From: Alphaproteobacteria bacterium
Lineage (GTDB): Bacteria; Pseudomonadota; Alphaproteobacteria; RF32; CAG-239
Direction: 5' to 3'
NCBI GenBank assembly: GCA_016283295.1
Contig: JAEEMQ010000004.1
Span: forward strand, 1 to 39,934
DNA: 39,934 nucleotides
Shown: positions 23,104-32,117 of the stretch, one piece after another
How positions within the stretch are numbered: the first letter of the stretch is position 1
How the letters are laid out: each line of letters starts with the position of its first letter
Notes under the pieces: model-generated
The model's database searches: none
What the model was told of the DNA's origin: nothing
The model's input: only the letters and a program-made list of their open reading frames with translations
Translations under genes and position numbers: made by a program

Positions 23104-23331
23104 TTAGTTTGATTTCAAACCGAAAGCGGCAAACTTGCTGTTGAATTTGCCGACCTGACCGCCGTTATCAACAATACGGCGAACACCGGTCCACGCCGGA
23201 TGCGACTTCGGGTCGATTTCCAGCTTCATGGTATCGCCGGCCTTACCCCAGGTCGATTTGGTCTTAACTTCCGTTCCGTCTGTCATCACATAAGTAATCT
23301 CGTGATAATCCGGATGAATTCCCTTTTTCAT
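23104..23331 (-). CDS. rpmE: Ribosomal protein bL31
   Basis: A 75-residue large-subunit protein, [19 protein letters not shown] then [22 protein letters not shown] and [11 protein letters not shown], matching alphaproteobacterial bL31. The zinc-binding cysteines of the zinc-type paralogue are absent, so it is the zinc-independent form. I chose ATG 23331 because GGAGAG is 6 bases upstream; an in-frame TTG at 23343 would add MERK. It stands between the trcR-tail gene and the IMPase-like gene on the same strand, with its own terminator. Confidence 0.95.
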   Translation of the reverse strand: MKKGIHPDYHEITYVMTDGTEVKTKSTWGKAGDTMKLEIDPKSHPAWTGVRRIVDNGGQVGKFNSKFAAFGLKSN

Positions 23332-23430
23332 TTTTCTCTCCAATTCAAATGCTTTACATAAGTTTTTACGCCTTTATACATTAAGCGATTTCAATATGCA
23401 AGCATTATTTTCACGATTTTTTAATTTTTT

Positions 23431-24219
23431 TCAGTTTTTCGCGATTGCCTCGGCAATTTTTTGCTTTAAGGCCTCATTGGTGGCAAAAATACTGCCGCCT
23501 AACAATGCCTTTTGCAGGTTTTCCGAGCGGGTATCGGTTTCGCCGATGGCAAAAATATAGCCGCCGGCTTCCTTAACCAACAAAGCACCCGCACTCAATG
23601 TGCAAAAATCGCTTTTTGCCGCAATCGCCGCATCGGTTTTGCCGGCCGCAACATAAGCCAAATCCAGCACCGTTGCCCCGCTGATTCGCGGATTCACACT
23701 AACAGCTAAAGCAGCTTTGACCGCGCCCGCGTCGGCATTGGCCGCAACCAGCGCCTTATCGGTATTTTTGGCAGCCGCCACGCGCAAACGCTCGTGATTG
23801 CGAAAACCCTCTTTGAAAGCACCGCTACCTTTTTCGGCGAAAAACAGCTCGTCGTTAATCGGGCTGTAAACCACCGACGCCACGGCATTGTTATCTTCAA
23901 TCAGCGCCGCCGCCAAAGCAAACGCCGCGTTGCCGTGCGCAAAATTGGCAAACCCGTCAAGCGGGCACACCGCAAAAAACTTACCGCTCGCCGGCAAGGC
24001 ATCTTGCGCCGCACAAACCGCCGGATATCCGGCCTTGATTTTGCTCAGTTCTTCGCGCAGAATCTTCTGCACTTTTTCATACGAGCGCAAGGCAAACGAG
24101 TTGTCGGCATGCACCGAATTTTGCAAATGCTCGAGTTCGTTGAAATCGCGTCCCAATGCCGCCGCGGCTTTTTTCACGGCGGAAATCATCAGGGTTAATG
24201 TCGGGGAAATATAAGCCAT
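23431..24219 (-). CDS. Inositol-monophosphatase-family protein with degenerate active site
   Basis: The 262 residues have the overall SuhB/IMPase frame: YISPTLTLMISAVKKAA at the start, a PLDG loop, NPRISGATVLDLAYVAAGKTDA and AGALLVKEAGGYIF. However the magnesium ligands are mostly lost. The usual DPLDGTTNF is CPLDGFANF (C85 for the first Asp, D88 kept). The GEE motif is replaced by AAQDALP (about 70-76). The late WD-x-AAG is FCTLSAG. It is therefore probably not a phosphatase. In E. coli SuhB a non-enzymatic role in rRNA transcription is known, so a structural or regulatory function is possible. It overlaps efp by 1 base (TAATG), a usual alphaproteobacterial neighbourhood. Confidence 0.85.
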   Translation of the reverse strand: MAYISPTLTLMISAVKKAAAALGRDFNELEHLQNSVHADNSFALRSYEKVQKILREELSKIKAGYPAVCAAQDALPASGKFFAVCPLDGFANFAHGNAAFALAAALIEDNNAVASVVYSPINDELFFAEKGSGAFKEGFRNHERLRVAAAKNTDKALVAANADAGAVKAALAVSVNPRISGATVLDLAYVAAGKTDAAIAAKSDFCTLSAGALLVKEAGGYIFAIGETDTRSENLQKALLGGSIFATNEALKQKIAEAIAKN

Positions 24220-24782
24220 TATTTTGCTCTTTCCACATAGTTGGCTTCAGAAGTGCCGACCACGATTTTATCGCCGACGTTAATAAACGGCGGAACACCG
24301 ATGCGAACACCGTTATCCAAAATCGCCGGTTTATACGACGAAGAAACGGTCTGGCCCTTCAAAGCCGGCTCGGTTTCTACCACGGTGCAAACCACCTGCA
24401 ACGGCAAGTCAACCGAAATCGGACGACCGTCAATATACGAAACGCGAACTTGCATACCGTCGGTCAAGAACGGACGGGCATCGCCCAAAATATCGGCCGG
24501 CATCGAGAATTGCTCGAAAGTATCGTTTTCCATAAAGGTCAGTCCGGCAGAATCTTCAAACAAGAATTGGCAATCGCGGTCTTCAACCATCAGCTTTTCC
24601 ACCGTATCTTCGGTACGGAAACGCTCGTTGGTTTTGGTGCCGGCTTCAACTTCTTTCATTTCTACCTGCATAAACGCGCCGCCCTTACCCGGTTTAATGT
24701 GTACGGCCTTGGTAATGGTCCACGGTTTACCCTTATATTCAATAACCCAGCCGATTCTGATGGCTCCTGCAAGTTGTTTCAT
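24219..24782 (-). CDS. efp: Elongation factor P
   Basis: Stimulates peptide-bond formation at polyproline stretches. The 187 residues show the three beta-barrel domains: domain I with the modified-lysine loop KPGKGGAFM (K33), EVEAGTKTNERFRTEDTVEK, and the C-terminal signature around KTGA-like TVSSSYKPAILDNGVRIGVPPFINVGD. Whether K33 is lysylated depends on EpmA/B, not in this window. AGGAG lies before ATG 24782. It is followed by the overlapping IMPase-like gene. Confidence 0.95.
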   Translation of the reverse strand: MKQLAGAIRIGWVIEYKGKPWTITKAVHIKPGKGGAFMQVEMKEVEAGTKTNERFRTEDTVEKLMVEDRDCQFLFEDSAGLTFMENDTFEQFSMPADILGDARPFLTDGMQVRVSYIDGRPISVDLPLQVVCTVVETEPALKGQTVSSSYKPAILDNGVRIGVPPFINVGDKIVVGTSEANYVERAK

Positions 24783-24875
24783 ATTAGTATCTCCTATTCA
24801 CAATTTTAAAAAAGATTGATTTATTTCAAGCGTTAAACGATTCGCTTTGATGAGCGCAACATAAAATATTTTTTT

Positions 24876-25400
24876 TCATTTGGCAAGCAGAATCGTATAC
24901 TTCACGTCGTCTAAAATGATAAAATCGGCGTTGAGGGCGGAGAAGTCGCAATCTTCCTCGATTTGCGCCGCGTTCTGAATCAAAAACAATTCGCCGTACC
25001 AATCAAGCAATTCCTTATTGGATTCGAAACCGTCTTTCCAAAACTTGAAAATCACAAAATCCGGCTCGCATTCGCTGACGAGCATTGCCTCGTGACGCCG
25101 ATTGCGCGTCACCACCCCGAGCACCGCTTTTTTGGCTTTTTTCTGCACTTCTTTGATTGCCTTGGCCGGATTCGCCTCTTTTGCGGTATTTAAAATCAGC
25201 CCGTCGGGATTATATTGCAAATAAAAGTCGAGCGCCTTTTCGCCCTCGGCCAACACCAGCTTATCGGCCGCACAGGCTTTGGCGATAAACTCTGCCGCAA
25301 ACTCCGGCGAGGTCGTATCCGGCAAAATAAAACAGCCGATTTCGGCCCGATTTAACAGCTTAAAATTTTCTTGCGTAATTCTGACGATAAAGTTTTGCAT
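24876..25400 (-). CDS. ThiE-like TIM-barrel protein, uncertain
   Basis: A 174-residue alpha/beta protein, MQNFIVRITQENFKLLNRAEIGCFILPD, with repeating strand-helix units (VLAEGEKALDFYLQ, GLILNTAKEANPAKAI, VLGVVTRNRRHEAMLVSE, PDFVIFKFWKDG, DFIILDDVKYTILLAK). The layout suggests a small TIM barrel related to thiamine-phosphate synthase, and ThiE-like genes occur near efp in some alphaproteobacteria. The ThiE phosphate and pyrophosphate-binding motifs are not clear, so activity is doubtful. It lies 93 bases upstream of efp on the same strand. Its 5' end faces the coiled-coil gene at 25479. Call is inference. Confidence 0.62.
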   Translation of the reverse strand: MQNFIVRITQENFKLLNRAEIGCFILPDTTSPEFAAEFIAKACAADKLVLAEGEKALDFYLQYNPDGLILNTAKEANPAKAIKEVQKKAKKAVLGVVTRNRRHEAMLVSECEPDFVIFKFWKDGFESNKELLDWYGELFLIQNAAQIEEDCDFSALNADFIILDDVKYTILLAK

Positions 25401-25478
25401 TTTAAAAATCTTTGTGTTACCAATGTTAATATATGGTTAAATATACAACAATTTTGCAGAAAGGAAAGTGTTTTTATT

Positions 25479-26138
25479 ATGGTTATGGAAAATATGGAAC
25501 AGAGCCGCAATTCGCTCATTCGCTTGAACAATATCATTGATGAACTGGCCGCAGCCGTCGCTCAGCAAAAGCAACGCTATGCGCAAATGCTGGCAGAACA
25601 GAAAAATCAAAAAGATGCGGCCGAAGCCAGAGTTGCCGTTTTAGAAACACAAACCCAAGCGCTTGCCGACGAAAAGGAAAAGTTGCACGTTGAATTAATC
25701 GCGCTGCAAAACAACACCGAAGCCGCCGACAAGGTTAAAGAGCTGCAGGCCGAGGCCGAAGCCCGCAACAATAAGATGAACGGCTTGCAAACCGAAATCC
25801 AAAATTTGAACACGGCTTTAAGCAATCGCAAAACGCAAATTGAAGAATTGACCGCCCAAAATAACGAATTAAAACAGCAGTTCGCCGCCGCGCAAGGTCG
25901 TATTGCCGAGCTTGAAAATGCCGCCGCGGCCGCCAACAACGCCGATGCGCAAATTCAGGCGCGTTTGGATGAAGCGTTAAAGCAAAAAGACGAATTAACG
26001 CAGAATTATCAACAGGCTGAACAAAAAATTGCCGAAATGCAACAAACCATAACTCAAACCACCGAAAACATCGATGATGTTGTCGCCAGATTAGAAAAGG
26101 TATTGGAAGACCATGGGACAAGTGACAATAACAATTGA
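25479..26138 (+). CDS. Coiled-coil protein encoded with zapA
   Basis: A 219-residue protein that is coiled coil almost throughout: heptad-like stretches rich in Q, E, K, A, N (LNNIIDELAAAVAQQKQRYA ... EIQNLNTALSNRKTQIEELT), ending TTENIDDVVARLEKVLEDHG. Alphaproteobacteria commonly have a coiled-coil gene (DUF4164-like) just ahead of zapA, proposed to act like ZapB with the FtsZ ring; that role is inference. AGGAAAG lies 10 bases before ATG 25479, and ATG 25485 is an alternative. The upstream open frame to 25371 runs through the opposite gene's start and is unlikely. It overlaps zapA by 26 bases. Confidence 0.82.
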   Translation: MVMENMEQSRNSLIRLNNIIDELAAAVAQQKQRYAQMLAEQKNQKDAAEARVAVLETQTQALADEKEKLHVELIALQNNTEAADKVKELQAEAEARNNKMNGLQTEIQNLNTALSNRKTQIEELTAQNNELKQQFAAAQGRIAELENAAAAANNADAQIQARLDEALKQKDELTQNYQQAEQKIAEMQQTITQTTENIDDVVARLEKVLEDHGTSDNNN

Positions 26139-26430
26139 TAAGCGCGAATATGTGATTGCCTGCGGAGACGGTCAGGAAGCACATATTATGAAACTGTCGC
26201 GCATTTTGGACGAGAAAGCCAAACAGCTCTCCGCCAATTCCGCCACCATTAACGAGAATATGAAACTGGCGATGGTCGGTTTGTTGTTAGCCGATGAACT
26301 CTCCGATATTACCGCCGGCAAAGCAGTCGAATTTGATTCCCCGGATAAAATTCGCCACGCCGACGCCGAGGCCGCTCAAGTCATCGATTCGCAAACCGCC
26401 AAAATTGCACAAATCCTGCAAAATATCTGA
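26113..26430 (+). CDS. zapA: Cell-division protein ZapA
   Basis: Cross-links FtsZ filaments in the division ring. The 105 residues contain the ZapA N-terminal domain MGQVTITIDKREYVIACGDGQ, HIMKLSRILDEKAKQL, then a long helix AMVGLLLADELSDI typical of the family. The gene overlaps the coiled-coil gene by 26 bases and is followed 82 bases later by 6S RNA, the conserved zapA-ssrS order. Confidence 0.93.
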   Translation: MGQVTITIDKREYVIACGDGQEAHIMKLSRILDEKAKQLSANSATINENMKLAMVGLLLADELSDITAGKAVEFDSPDKIRHADAEAAQVIDSQTAKIAQILQNI

Positions 26431-26468
26431 TTTGCGTCGTTTCGGCGACTTTTGTCCGTTTTTTTTGC

Positions 26469-26497
26469 TTGTAAAATCAAAAGGTTTATGTTATATT
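26469..26497 (+). promoter_or_regulatory. Promoter of 6S RNA
   Basis: TTGTAA (26469-26474), 17 bases, TATATT (26492-26497). The predicted start, near 26504-26512, coincides with the 5' end of the RNA inferred from pairing. Confidence 0.65.
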
Positions 26498-26511
26498 AAA
26501 AACATAGATAG

Positions 26512-26665
26512 GAAGACTGTCTGACACGTATTAACCGCATGTCTCTCGAGCCAACATTATCAATTCGGGAACTGTCTCTGTCCGGATCGTGGTCCGGTTA
26601 TATGGTGCCCACCTAGTAACAAGCGGTTCGGTCTGAATGTAAGAGCATACGGTCAGACGGTTTTC
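26512..26665 (+). ncRNA. ssrS: 6S RNA
   Basis: A 154-base RNA that binds sigma-70 RNA polymerase and lowers transcription in stationary phase. The ends pair: 5' GAAGACTGTCTGAC with 3' GTCAGACGGTTTTC using G-U pairs. A central bulged region between two long arms (around GTCTCTCGAGCC and GGTGCCCACCTAG) and an apical hairpin (CCGGATCGTGGTCCGG) fit the 6S shape. T5 follows at 26668-26672. Position directly after zapA is conserved. The identification rests on structure and context, not on a model search. Confidence 0.88.
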
Positions 26666-26676
26666 TGTTTTTAAAT

Positions 26677-27768
26677 CTAATCGGCACTCTCAAAATTAAT
26701 CCGCGGGTCAACCAACGAATAAGTCAAATCGCTGATAAGTTTCAAAATCAACCCCAAAAGCCCGAAAATATATAACGTACCGAACACCACCGGATAATCG
26801 CGCGTAGTGATGGCTTCATAACCGAGCAACCCCAGGCCGTTGAGCGAGAAAATCACCTCAATCAACAACGAGCCGGTGAACAACATTTTAATCAAAAGCG
26901 ACGGGAAACCGGCAATGATAATCAACATGGCGTTGCGGAAAACGTGGCCGTACAGAATCTTATTTTCCGGCACCCCTTTAGCCCGCGCCGTCAATACATA
27001 TTGCTTATTTATTTCATCCAAAAACGAGTTCTTGGTCAACATGGTCAGACCGGCAAAACCGCCGATAACAATCGTCAGCACCGGCAACGTAATATGCCGA
27101 AAATAATCCAAAATCTTTGCTCCTAAACTCAACGTATCCCAGTTATCAGACACCAGCCCGCGTAGCGGAAACCATTGCCAATAAACCCCGCCGGCAAAAA
27201 ATACGATAAAGAATACCGCCAGCAAAAACACCGGCATCGCCGAACCCACCACAATCATAAACGAGGTAATCATATCAAACTTGGAGCCGTCTTTCTGCGC
27301 CTTACGGATGCCGAGAGGAATAGCTATCAGATAAATAATCAGCGTTGACCACAGCCCCAGCGAAATTGATACAGGCAGACGTTCCTTAATCAGCTCGGTA
27401 ATGCTCTTGTCGCGATAATAACTTTTGCCGAAATCAAAACACAGATAATCTTTAATCATTTTACCGTAACGATAATACCACGGCTTATCAAATCCGAACT
27501 GTTCTTCCAGCGCCTTAATCAAATCTTCCGGCACTCCTTGCGCTCCCACATATTTGGACGATGCCGAAGATTCGGACGAAGCGCTGTTATTCACTTCCGC
27601 CGTGCCGGTAATCTGCGATTTGGCATCGGTATTCATGCCGCGATACTGCGCCAAAACATAATCCACCGGGCCGCCCGGTGCCAGCTGAATAATGGCGAAA
27701 TTAACCGTGATAATGCCCCACAGCGTAAACGGAATCAGCAACAAACGTTTTAAGATATAACGACGCAT
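26677..27768 (-). CDS. yejB: Peptide/microcin-type ABC transporter permease YejB
   Basis: Inner-membrane permease of the YejABEF family, which imports oligopeptides. The 363-residue protein begins [19 protein letters not shown] and has the DppB-like N-terminal segment [19 protein letters not shown], which marks YejB, then a BPD permease domain with about six TM helices and the EAA loop ([22 protein letters not shown]). The variable region about 50-75 is Ser/Ala-rich. It begins 1 base after yejA ends. The usual yejE and yejF do not follow; the next feature is 6S RNA on the other strand, so those parts must be encoded elsewhere or be missing. Confidence 0.93.
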   Translation of the reverse strand: MRRYILKRLLLIPFTLWGIITVNFAIIQLAPGGPVDYVLAQYRGMNTDAKSQITGTAEVNNSASSESSASSKYVGAQGVPEDLIKALEEQFGFDKPWYYRYGKMIKDYLCFDFGKSYYRDKSITELIKERLPVSISLGLWSTLIIYLIAIPLGIRKAQKDGSKFDMITSFMIVVGSAMPVFLLAVFFIVFFAGGVYWQWFPLRGLVSDNWDTLSLGAKILDYFRHITLPVLTIVIGGFAGLTMLTKNSFLDEINKQYVLTARAKGVPENKILYGHVFRNAMLIIIAGFPSLLIKMLFTGSLLIEVIFSLNGLGLLGYEAITTRDYPVVFGTLYIFGLLGLILKLISDLTYSLVDPRINFESAD

Positions 27769-27769
27769 C

Positions 27770-29563
27770 CTACTTCTCCTTTATCCACCACGTAAACGGC
27801 TGAAATCCGACCTTTATATCAGTTTGCGGCTGTCCGAATTTATCATGATAAGCCACCCGCGAATACGGTGAATACCATTGAAAAATCATATAATTTTCGT
27901 GCAATAATACTCTGTCAAGCGCTTTGACGTACGCTACATAATCCGCTTTTTTCTGAGCCGAAACCAAACCCTTAATCAGCGCATCCACCACCTCGTTTTT
28001 AATGCCGATAATATTGTTACTGCCTTTAATATCGGCGGATTCGCTACCCCAATAATCACGCTGTTCGTTCCCCGGCATTTGCGAAACCCGATACGACACA
28101 ATCGCCATATCAAAGTCAAAATTATCCAAACGGTTCTTGAAAATATTTACTTCCAAATTGCGGAACACCGCCTTAATCCCGATTTTGCGTAAGTTTTCGA
28201 TAAACGGCAACATCACTTTGGTAAAGGTTGCGCCGTTGGCGGAATTGCTCAAAATCTCAATTTCTAACGATTCGCCGGTTTTAAGGTTGGTCATTTTCGA
28301 GTCAACAAAATCATATCCGGCTTCCCGCAACAGCACCACCGCTTTTTTCAGGTTGTCGCGGGAATCATAAATGTCCGGATTCGTAGTCAGTTCATACGGT
28401 TTTGTAAACACTTCTTCCGGCAACTTATCGCGATATTGTTCCAAAATTGCCAATTCTCTGCCCTGTGGCAAACCGGTTGCTTCCATGCCGGTATTGGTAA
28501 AATAGCTGAACAGCCGTTTATATTGATTATAAAACAGTTTTTCGTTGGCCCATTCAAAATTGAAAGCCAAATCGATGGCCTTGCGCACCCGCCGGTCCTT
28601 AAACTTATCACGCCGCACGTTATAGGCAAAATTTTGCAAAGTCGCCGGATTATTATGCTCTATATTTTCTTTTTTGATGGCGCCCGACTTGATTAAATCG
28701 TTATCATAACCGGTCATCCAAATTTTGGCGATATATTCCTCGCGGGCATCAATATCGCCCGAATAAAGCGCCTGCAAGGTAACGGTCGTATCCTGATAAT
28801 AATCGTAGCGGATAACATCAAAATTATTAAACCCGCGCTGCGTCGGCAAATCTTTGCCCCAATAATTCGGATTTTTTTGCAACTCCACAAACTTATTTAC
28901 CTGAAAATCCTTTACCACATACGGCCCGCTACCGAGCGGAACTTGCAATGTCGGCTTGTCAAATTCACGCCCCTCCCAATCTTTTTGCGAGAATATCGCA
29001 AACTGCGCCAAAATCATCGGCAATTCTTTGTTGTTGCTGCCCTCTTTGAAATAAAAACGCACTTCCCTTTCGCCGACTTTTTCCACGCGGTCGACATCGC
29101 CGTAATACATCCGATAAATCGGCGAGCCTTTTTCAATAATGGCGTTGAAGCTGAACACCACGTCATCGGCCGTAACCGGCGTACCGTCGGAAAACTTTGC
29201 TTTTTTGTTTAAGATAAAGCCGACATAGCTCTTGTCGTCCGGCATATCAAATTTTTCGGCCAGCAACGGGTACACCGTAAACGGATCGTCGGTCGGCGAA
29301 GTGCCGAGTGTTTCCATACTCAAACCGGCCACAAAAGTCGCCGCCACCCCCTTAAAAATATACGGATTGAAATTATCAAACGTCCCGTAGGCCGGCAACA
29401 CGATTTTGCCGCCCTGCGGCGCTTGCGGATTTACATATTCAAACGCCTTAAAATCGCCGTTATACTTTGCCTCGCCGTATAGTGCAATTCGGTCGACGAT
29501 TTTGGCCTGCACGCCCCAAACGGCGCAAATCCATATCAGACTAGCCGTTATAATTGTTTTCAT
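27770..29563 (-). CDS. yejA: Extracellular peptide-binding protein YejA
   Basis: Periplasmic substrate-binding protein of the Yej transporter (SBP family 5). From ATG 29563 the 597-residue protein has a signal peptide [20 protein letters not shown], then [27 protein letters not shown], a YejA signature, [29 protein letters not shown], and late [17 protein letters not shown]. The frame is open 30 codons further up but that part lies in the preceding gene; GGACAG lies before 29563 and the signal peptide starts there. It overlaps the membrane-protein gene upstream by 23 bases and abuts yejB, so the three form one operon. Confidence 0.93.
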   Translation of the reverse strand: MKTIITASLIWICAVWGVQAKIVDRIALYGEAKYNGDFKAFEYVNPQAPQGGKIVLPAYGTFDNFNPYIFKGVAATFVAGLSMETLGTSPTDDPFTVYPLLAEKFDMPDDKSYVGFILNKKAKFSDGTPVTADDVVFSFNAIIEKGSPIYRMYYGDVDRVEKVGEREVRFYFKEGSNNKELPMILAQFAIFSQKDWEGREFDKPTLQVPLGSGPYVVKDFQVNKFVELQKNPNYWGKDLPTQRGFNNFDVIRYDYYQDTTVTLQALYSGDIDAREEYIAKIWMTGYDNDLIKSGAIKKENIEHNNPATLQNFAYNVRRDKFKDRRVRKAIDLAFNFEWANEKLFYNQYKRLFSYFTNTGMEATGLPQGRELAILEQYRDKLPEEVFTKPYELTTNPDIYDSRDNLKKAVVLLREAGYDFVDSKMTNLKTGESLEIEILSNSANGATFTKVMLPFIENLRKIGIKAVFRNLEVNIFKNRLDNFDFDMAIVSYRVSQMPGNEQRDYWGSESADIKGSNNIIGIKNEVVDALIKGLVSAQKKADYVAYVKALDRVLLHENYMIFQWYSPYSRVAYHDKFGQPQTDIKVGFQPFTWWIKEK

Positions 29564-30896
29564 CTGTCCAACCGCCGAAAGGATATACCAAATCTTCGTC
29601 TTTTTCTTCTTGTTTTTGCGTTTGCGGCTGCGGCATACTCTGCACCGCGGCAACGACAGGCTCTGCCGGAGCGGCCGCCGAAAGCTCGGTATCCGTCGGA
29701 TAATCCGGATTATTTTCGTTTTGCGCCCTCAGCGTGTTAAGAGTATTTTGCAAATTGCCGAAAGAAGGCGCCGATATTTCTTTTTCCATCGGTTGCGGTG
29801 CTTCGGCGCTCAGCGTAGGCTCGCTGTTTTCCGCCCCAAAGGACGGCTCCAACCCGCCGCCGGCAAACGGCGATTGCTCCATTCCCGCTCCGCTGTTAAA
29901 GCTGTTGTGCAACGCCTGAAAGAACGGATCAGCCTCGTCTTCCTCATTCGGCATCGGCTCGGATTCGCGTGAAGCAAACGGATTAAACCGCGCAAAGAAC
30001 GACGGCCGTTTTTGAGTCTTTGTCAGCTCATCATCGGCACGCTGGTCCGCAATCTCGTCATCATCACGGTCGACATTCACAATGGTTTCGGTAGCTTTCG
30101 GTTCTTCCATATTGGCCAATTTCAAAACCGAAGCATAATCGTTGGTTTTATGTTCCGGCACCGATTGCGGCGCGCGTTCCTGCGCATTTGCCGCCAAACC
30201 CTTAATACCATCGCTGAGCGGTGCAATAATCGAATATACTTTGCCATAAACCCCGCTCTCGATCATACTCAGGAAAATTCTGTCGCGGTCATGCTTTTCG
30301 AGCATTTGCAAAAGATTTTGGTAGCGCGAACAAAACTCCAGCAACGAACCGCGAAACACCTTGTCGCGATTGGCTTTTTCGCGTACCCATGCATCGAATG
30401 TGCTCTGATTTTTGCTGGCATCCAAAATCGCCTTGCCGAGCGACCATTTTTCGCCGCGACGCACCCGTTGCCATAACAAATCGAGCTGAGCCGAAGACGC
30501 AATATTGCAGCGCTGGATAATCTCGCTCAGCGTTTCATTCATATCCTGGATAAATACGTCAAACTTATTCAGCACAAAACCGTCTTTAATTTCGTGTTCG
30601 GCATCAAGCATAACCCGCACCACCAAATCGGTATAGTCCTGATTTTTTTGCAGTTGCGTCAGCAATTCCGATTGTTTGCGGTTCATCGCCCGATTGGATA
30701 AAAACTGGCTGAAATAACCGAACACCATCCAAATAACCAAAATCGGCAACACCACGACGGAAAGCAAAATCAGCATTGTCTGCGGGTCTTGCTCCATCAA
30801 GTGTTCCTCCGCCAATTTGGAATTGGCAAACATAACGGCATAAATCAGCCAAACCACCGATGAAAAAACAGCCGAAAAGAAAGCAAAAAACAGCAT
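29541..30896 (-). CDS. Membrane protein with long disordered acidic tail, unknown
   Basis: A 451-residue protein. Two TM helices lie at the N-terminus (about 1-24, MLFFAFFSAVFSSVVWLIYAVMF, and about 41-64, MLILLSVVVLPILVIWMVFGYF), then a helical cytoplasmic part (about 70-230, with NRKQSELLTQLQK, LGKAILDASKNQSTFDAWVREKANRDKVF), then a low-complexity acidic, Pro-rich tail (about 245-451). The layout suggests an anchored scaffold or regulator; I recognise no family. AAAGGGAT precedes ATG 30896. It overlaps yejA by 23 bases, so it is expressed with the peptide transporter, but a role in transport is not shown. Confidence 0.8.
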   Translation of the reverse strand: MLFFAFFSAVFSSVVWLIYAVMFANSKLAEEHLMEQDPQTMLILLSVVVLPILVIWMVFGYFSQFLSNRAMNRKQSELLTQLQKNQDYTDLVVRVMLDAEHEIKDGFVLNKFDVFIQDMNETLSEIIQRCNIASSAQLDLLWQRVRRGEKWSLGKAILDASKNQSTFDAWVREKANRDKVFRGSLLEFCSRYQNLLQMLEKHDRDRIFLSMIESGVYGKVYSIIAPLSDGIKGLAANAQERAPQSVPEHKTNDYASVLKLANMEEPKATETIVNVDRDDDEIADQRADDELTKTQKRPSFFARFNPFASRESEPMPNEEDEADPFFQALHNSFNSGAGMEQSPFAGGGLEPSFGAENSEPTLSAEAPQPMEKEISAPSFGNLQNTLNTLRAQNENNPDYPTDTELSAAAPAEPVVAAVQSMPQPQTQKQEEKDEDLVYPFGGWTDENNYNG

Positions 30897-31061
30897 ATTT
30901 ATCCCTTTTTACAAAAAACATTCTCAAACTTTGCCCCATAATATCAGTAATTCGCAAATTTTTTATTAAGAAATCAACAAACATCAACAAATAAAAAAAT
31001 AAACACTAAACATTTCAAAAAATTGTGATAAACTGCCAGCGTTAACATTATGAGGTAAAAA

Positions 31062-32048
31062 ATGAGCGATACGGAAAATTTTGTGTTGGATTTTGAAAAA
31101 AACATTGTTGAAATCGAAGAAAAAATCGAGCATTTGCAATCTATGGCCCGGACCGAAGATTTGGATATCAGCCGCGAAATCAAAAAGTTGCAGAAACACC
31201 TGCAAACCCACACTGAACAAGTTTATCGCCATTTAACGCCGTGGCAGAAGGCGCAAATTGCCCGCCATCCGTCGCGTCCGCATTGTTTGGATTATGTTAA
31301 GGCTCTGATTACCGATTTTGTGCCGCTGGCCGGCGACCGTCGTTTTGGTGATGACCCGGCGATGGTTTGCGGTTTGGGAAATTTTGAAAATACGCCGGTA
31401 ATCGTTATCGGACAGGAAAAAGGCAACGACTTGGATTCCCGCATTAAGTATAATTTCGGTATGGCCAAACCGGAGGGCTATCGCAAGGCCCAGCGCCTGA
31501 TGGATATGGCGGAAAAATTCAAGCTGCCGGTTTTGAGTTTTGTGGATACTGCCGGCGCTTATCCGGGTATTGACGCCGAAGCCCGCGGTCAGGCCGAAGC
31601 CATCGCTTCCTCCATTGAAAAATGTCTGCAAATCAAGGCCCCGATTATTGCTACCGTTATCGGCGAAGGCGGCTCCGGCGGCGCGATTGCCATTGCCGTG
31701 GCCGACAAAGTTTTAATGCTCGAACACTCGATTTATTCGGTTATTTCGCCGGAAGGATGTGCCTCGATTTTGTGGCGTTCGGCCGATAAAACCAAAGAAG
31801 CGACCGAAGCCCTGCACTTGACGGCGCAAGATTTGAAAAAGCTGGGTATTATCGATGAAATCGTGCCGGAACCGATCGGCGGCGCCCACCGCAACCCGGA
31901 ACAGACCATTGAAAATCTGCGCACGGCACTCAAACAGAATTTGCAGGAGCTTTCCGGCGTTGCCTACGATAAACTCAAAAAAGAGCGCACCGAAAAGTTT
32001 ATGAAAATCGGCACCGAATTCGTCCAGGTTAAAAAAGCCAAAGGTTAG
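31062..32048 (+). CDS. accA: Acetyl-CoA carboxylase carboxyltransferase subunit alpha
   Basis: With AccD transfers the carboxyl group from biotin to acetyl-CoA, giving malonyl-CoA for fatty acids. The 328 residues match the family length: N-terminal helix region LDFEKNIVEIEEKIEHLQ, HPSRPHCLDYV, FGMAKPEGYRKAQRLMDMAEKF, FVDTAGAYPGIDAEARGQAEAIA, the oxyanion loop GEGGSGGAIAIAVAD and the SVISPEGCASILWR block. TGAGGT precedes ATG 31062. A strong terminator follows, so it is monocistronic. Confidence 0.96.
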   Translation: MSDTENFVLDFEKNIVEIEEKIEHLQSMARTEDLDISREIKKLQKHLQTHTEQVYRHLTPWQKAQIARHPSRPHCLDYVKALITDFVPLAGDRRFGDDPAMVCGLGNFENTPVIVIGQEKGNDLDSRIKYNFGMAKPEGYRKAQRLMDMAEKFKLPVLSFVDTAGAYPGIDAEARGQAEAIASSIEKCLQIKAPIIATVIGEGGSGGAIAIAVADKVLMLEHSIYSVISPEGCASILWRSADKTKEATEALHLTAQDLKKLGIIDEIVPEPIGGAHRNPEQTIENLRTALKQNLQELSGVAYDKLKKERTEKFMKIGTEFVQVKKAKG

Positions 32049-32067
32049 AAATTAATTTGCCGCAAAT

Positions 32068-32108
32068 AAAGAACCTTGAAAATCATGCTCTGATTTTCAA
32101 GGTTCTTT
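32068..32108 (+). terminator. Terminator after accA
   Basis: A perfect 18-bp stem (32068-32085 with 32091-32108) and a 5-base loop, the outer pairs being AAA/TTT, begin 20 bases after the accA stop. Convergent with the lipoprotein gene, so it may act on both strands. Confidence 0.92.
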
Positions 32109-32117
32109 GTGTTTGTC

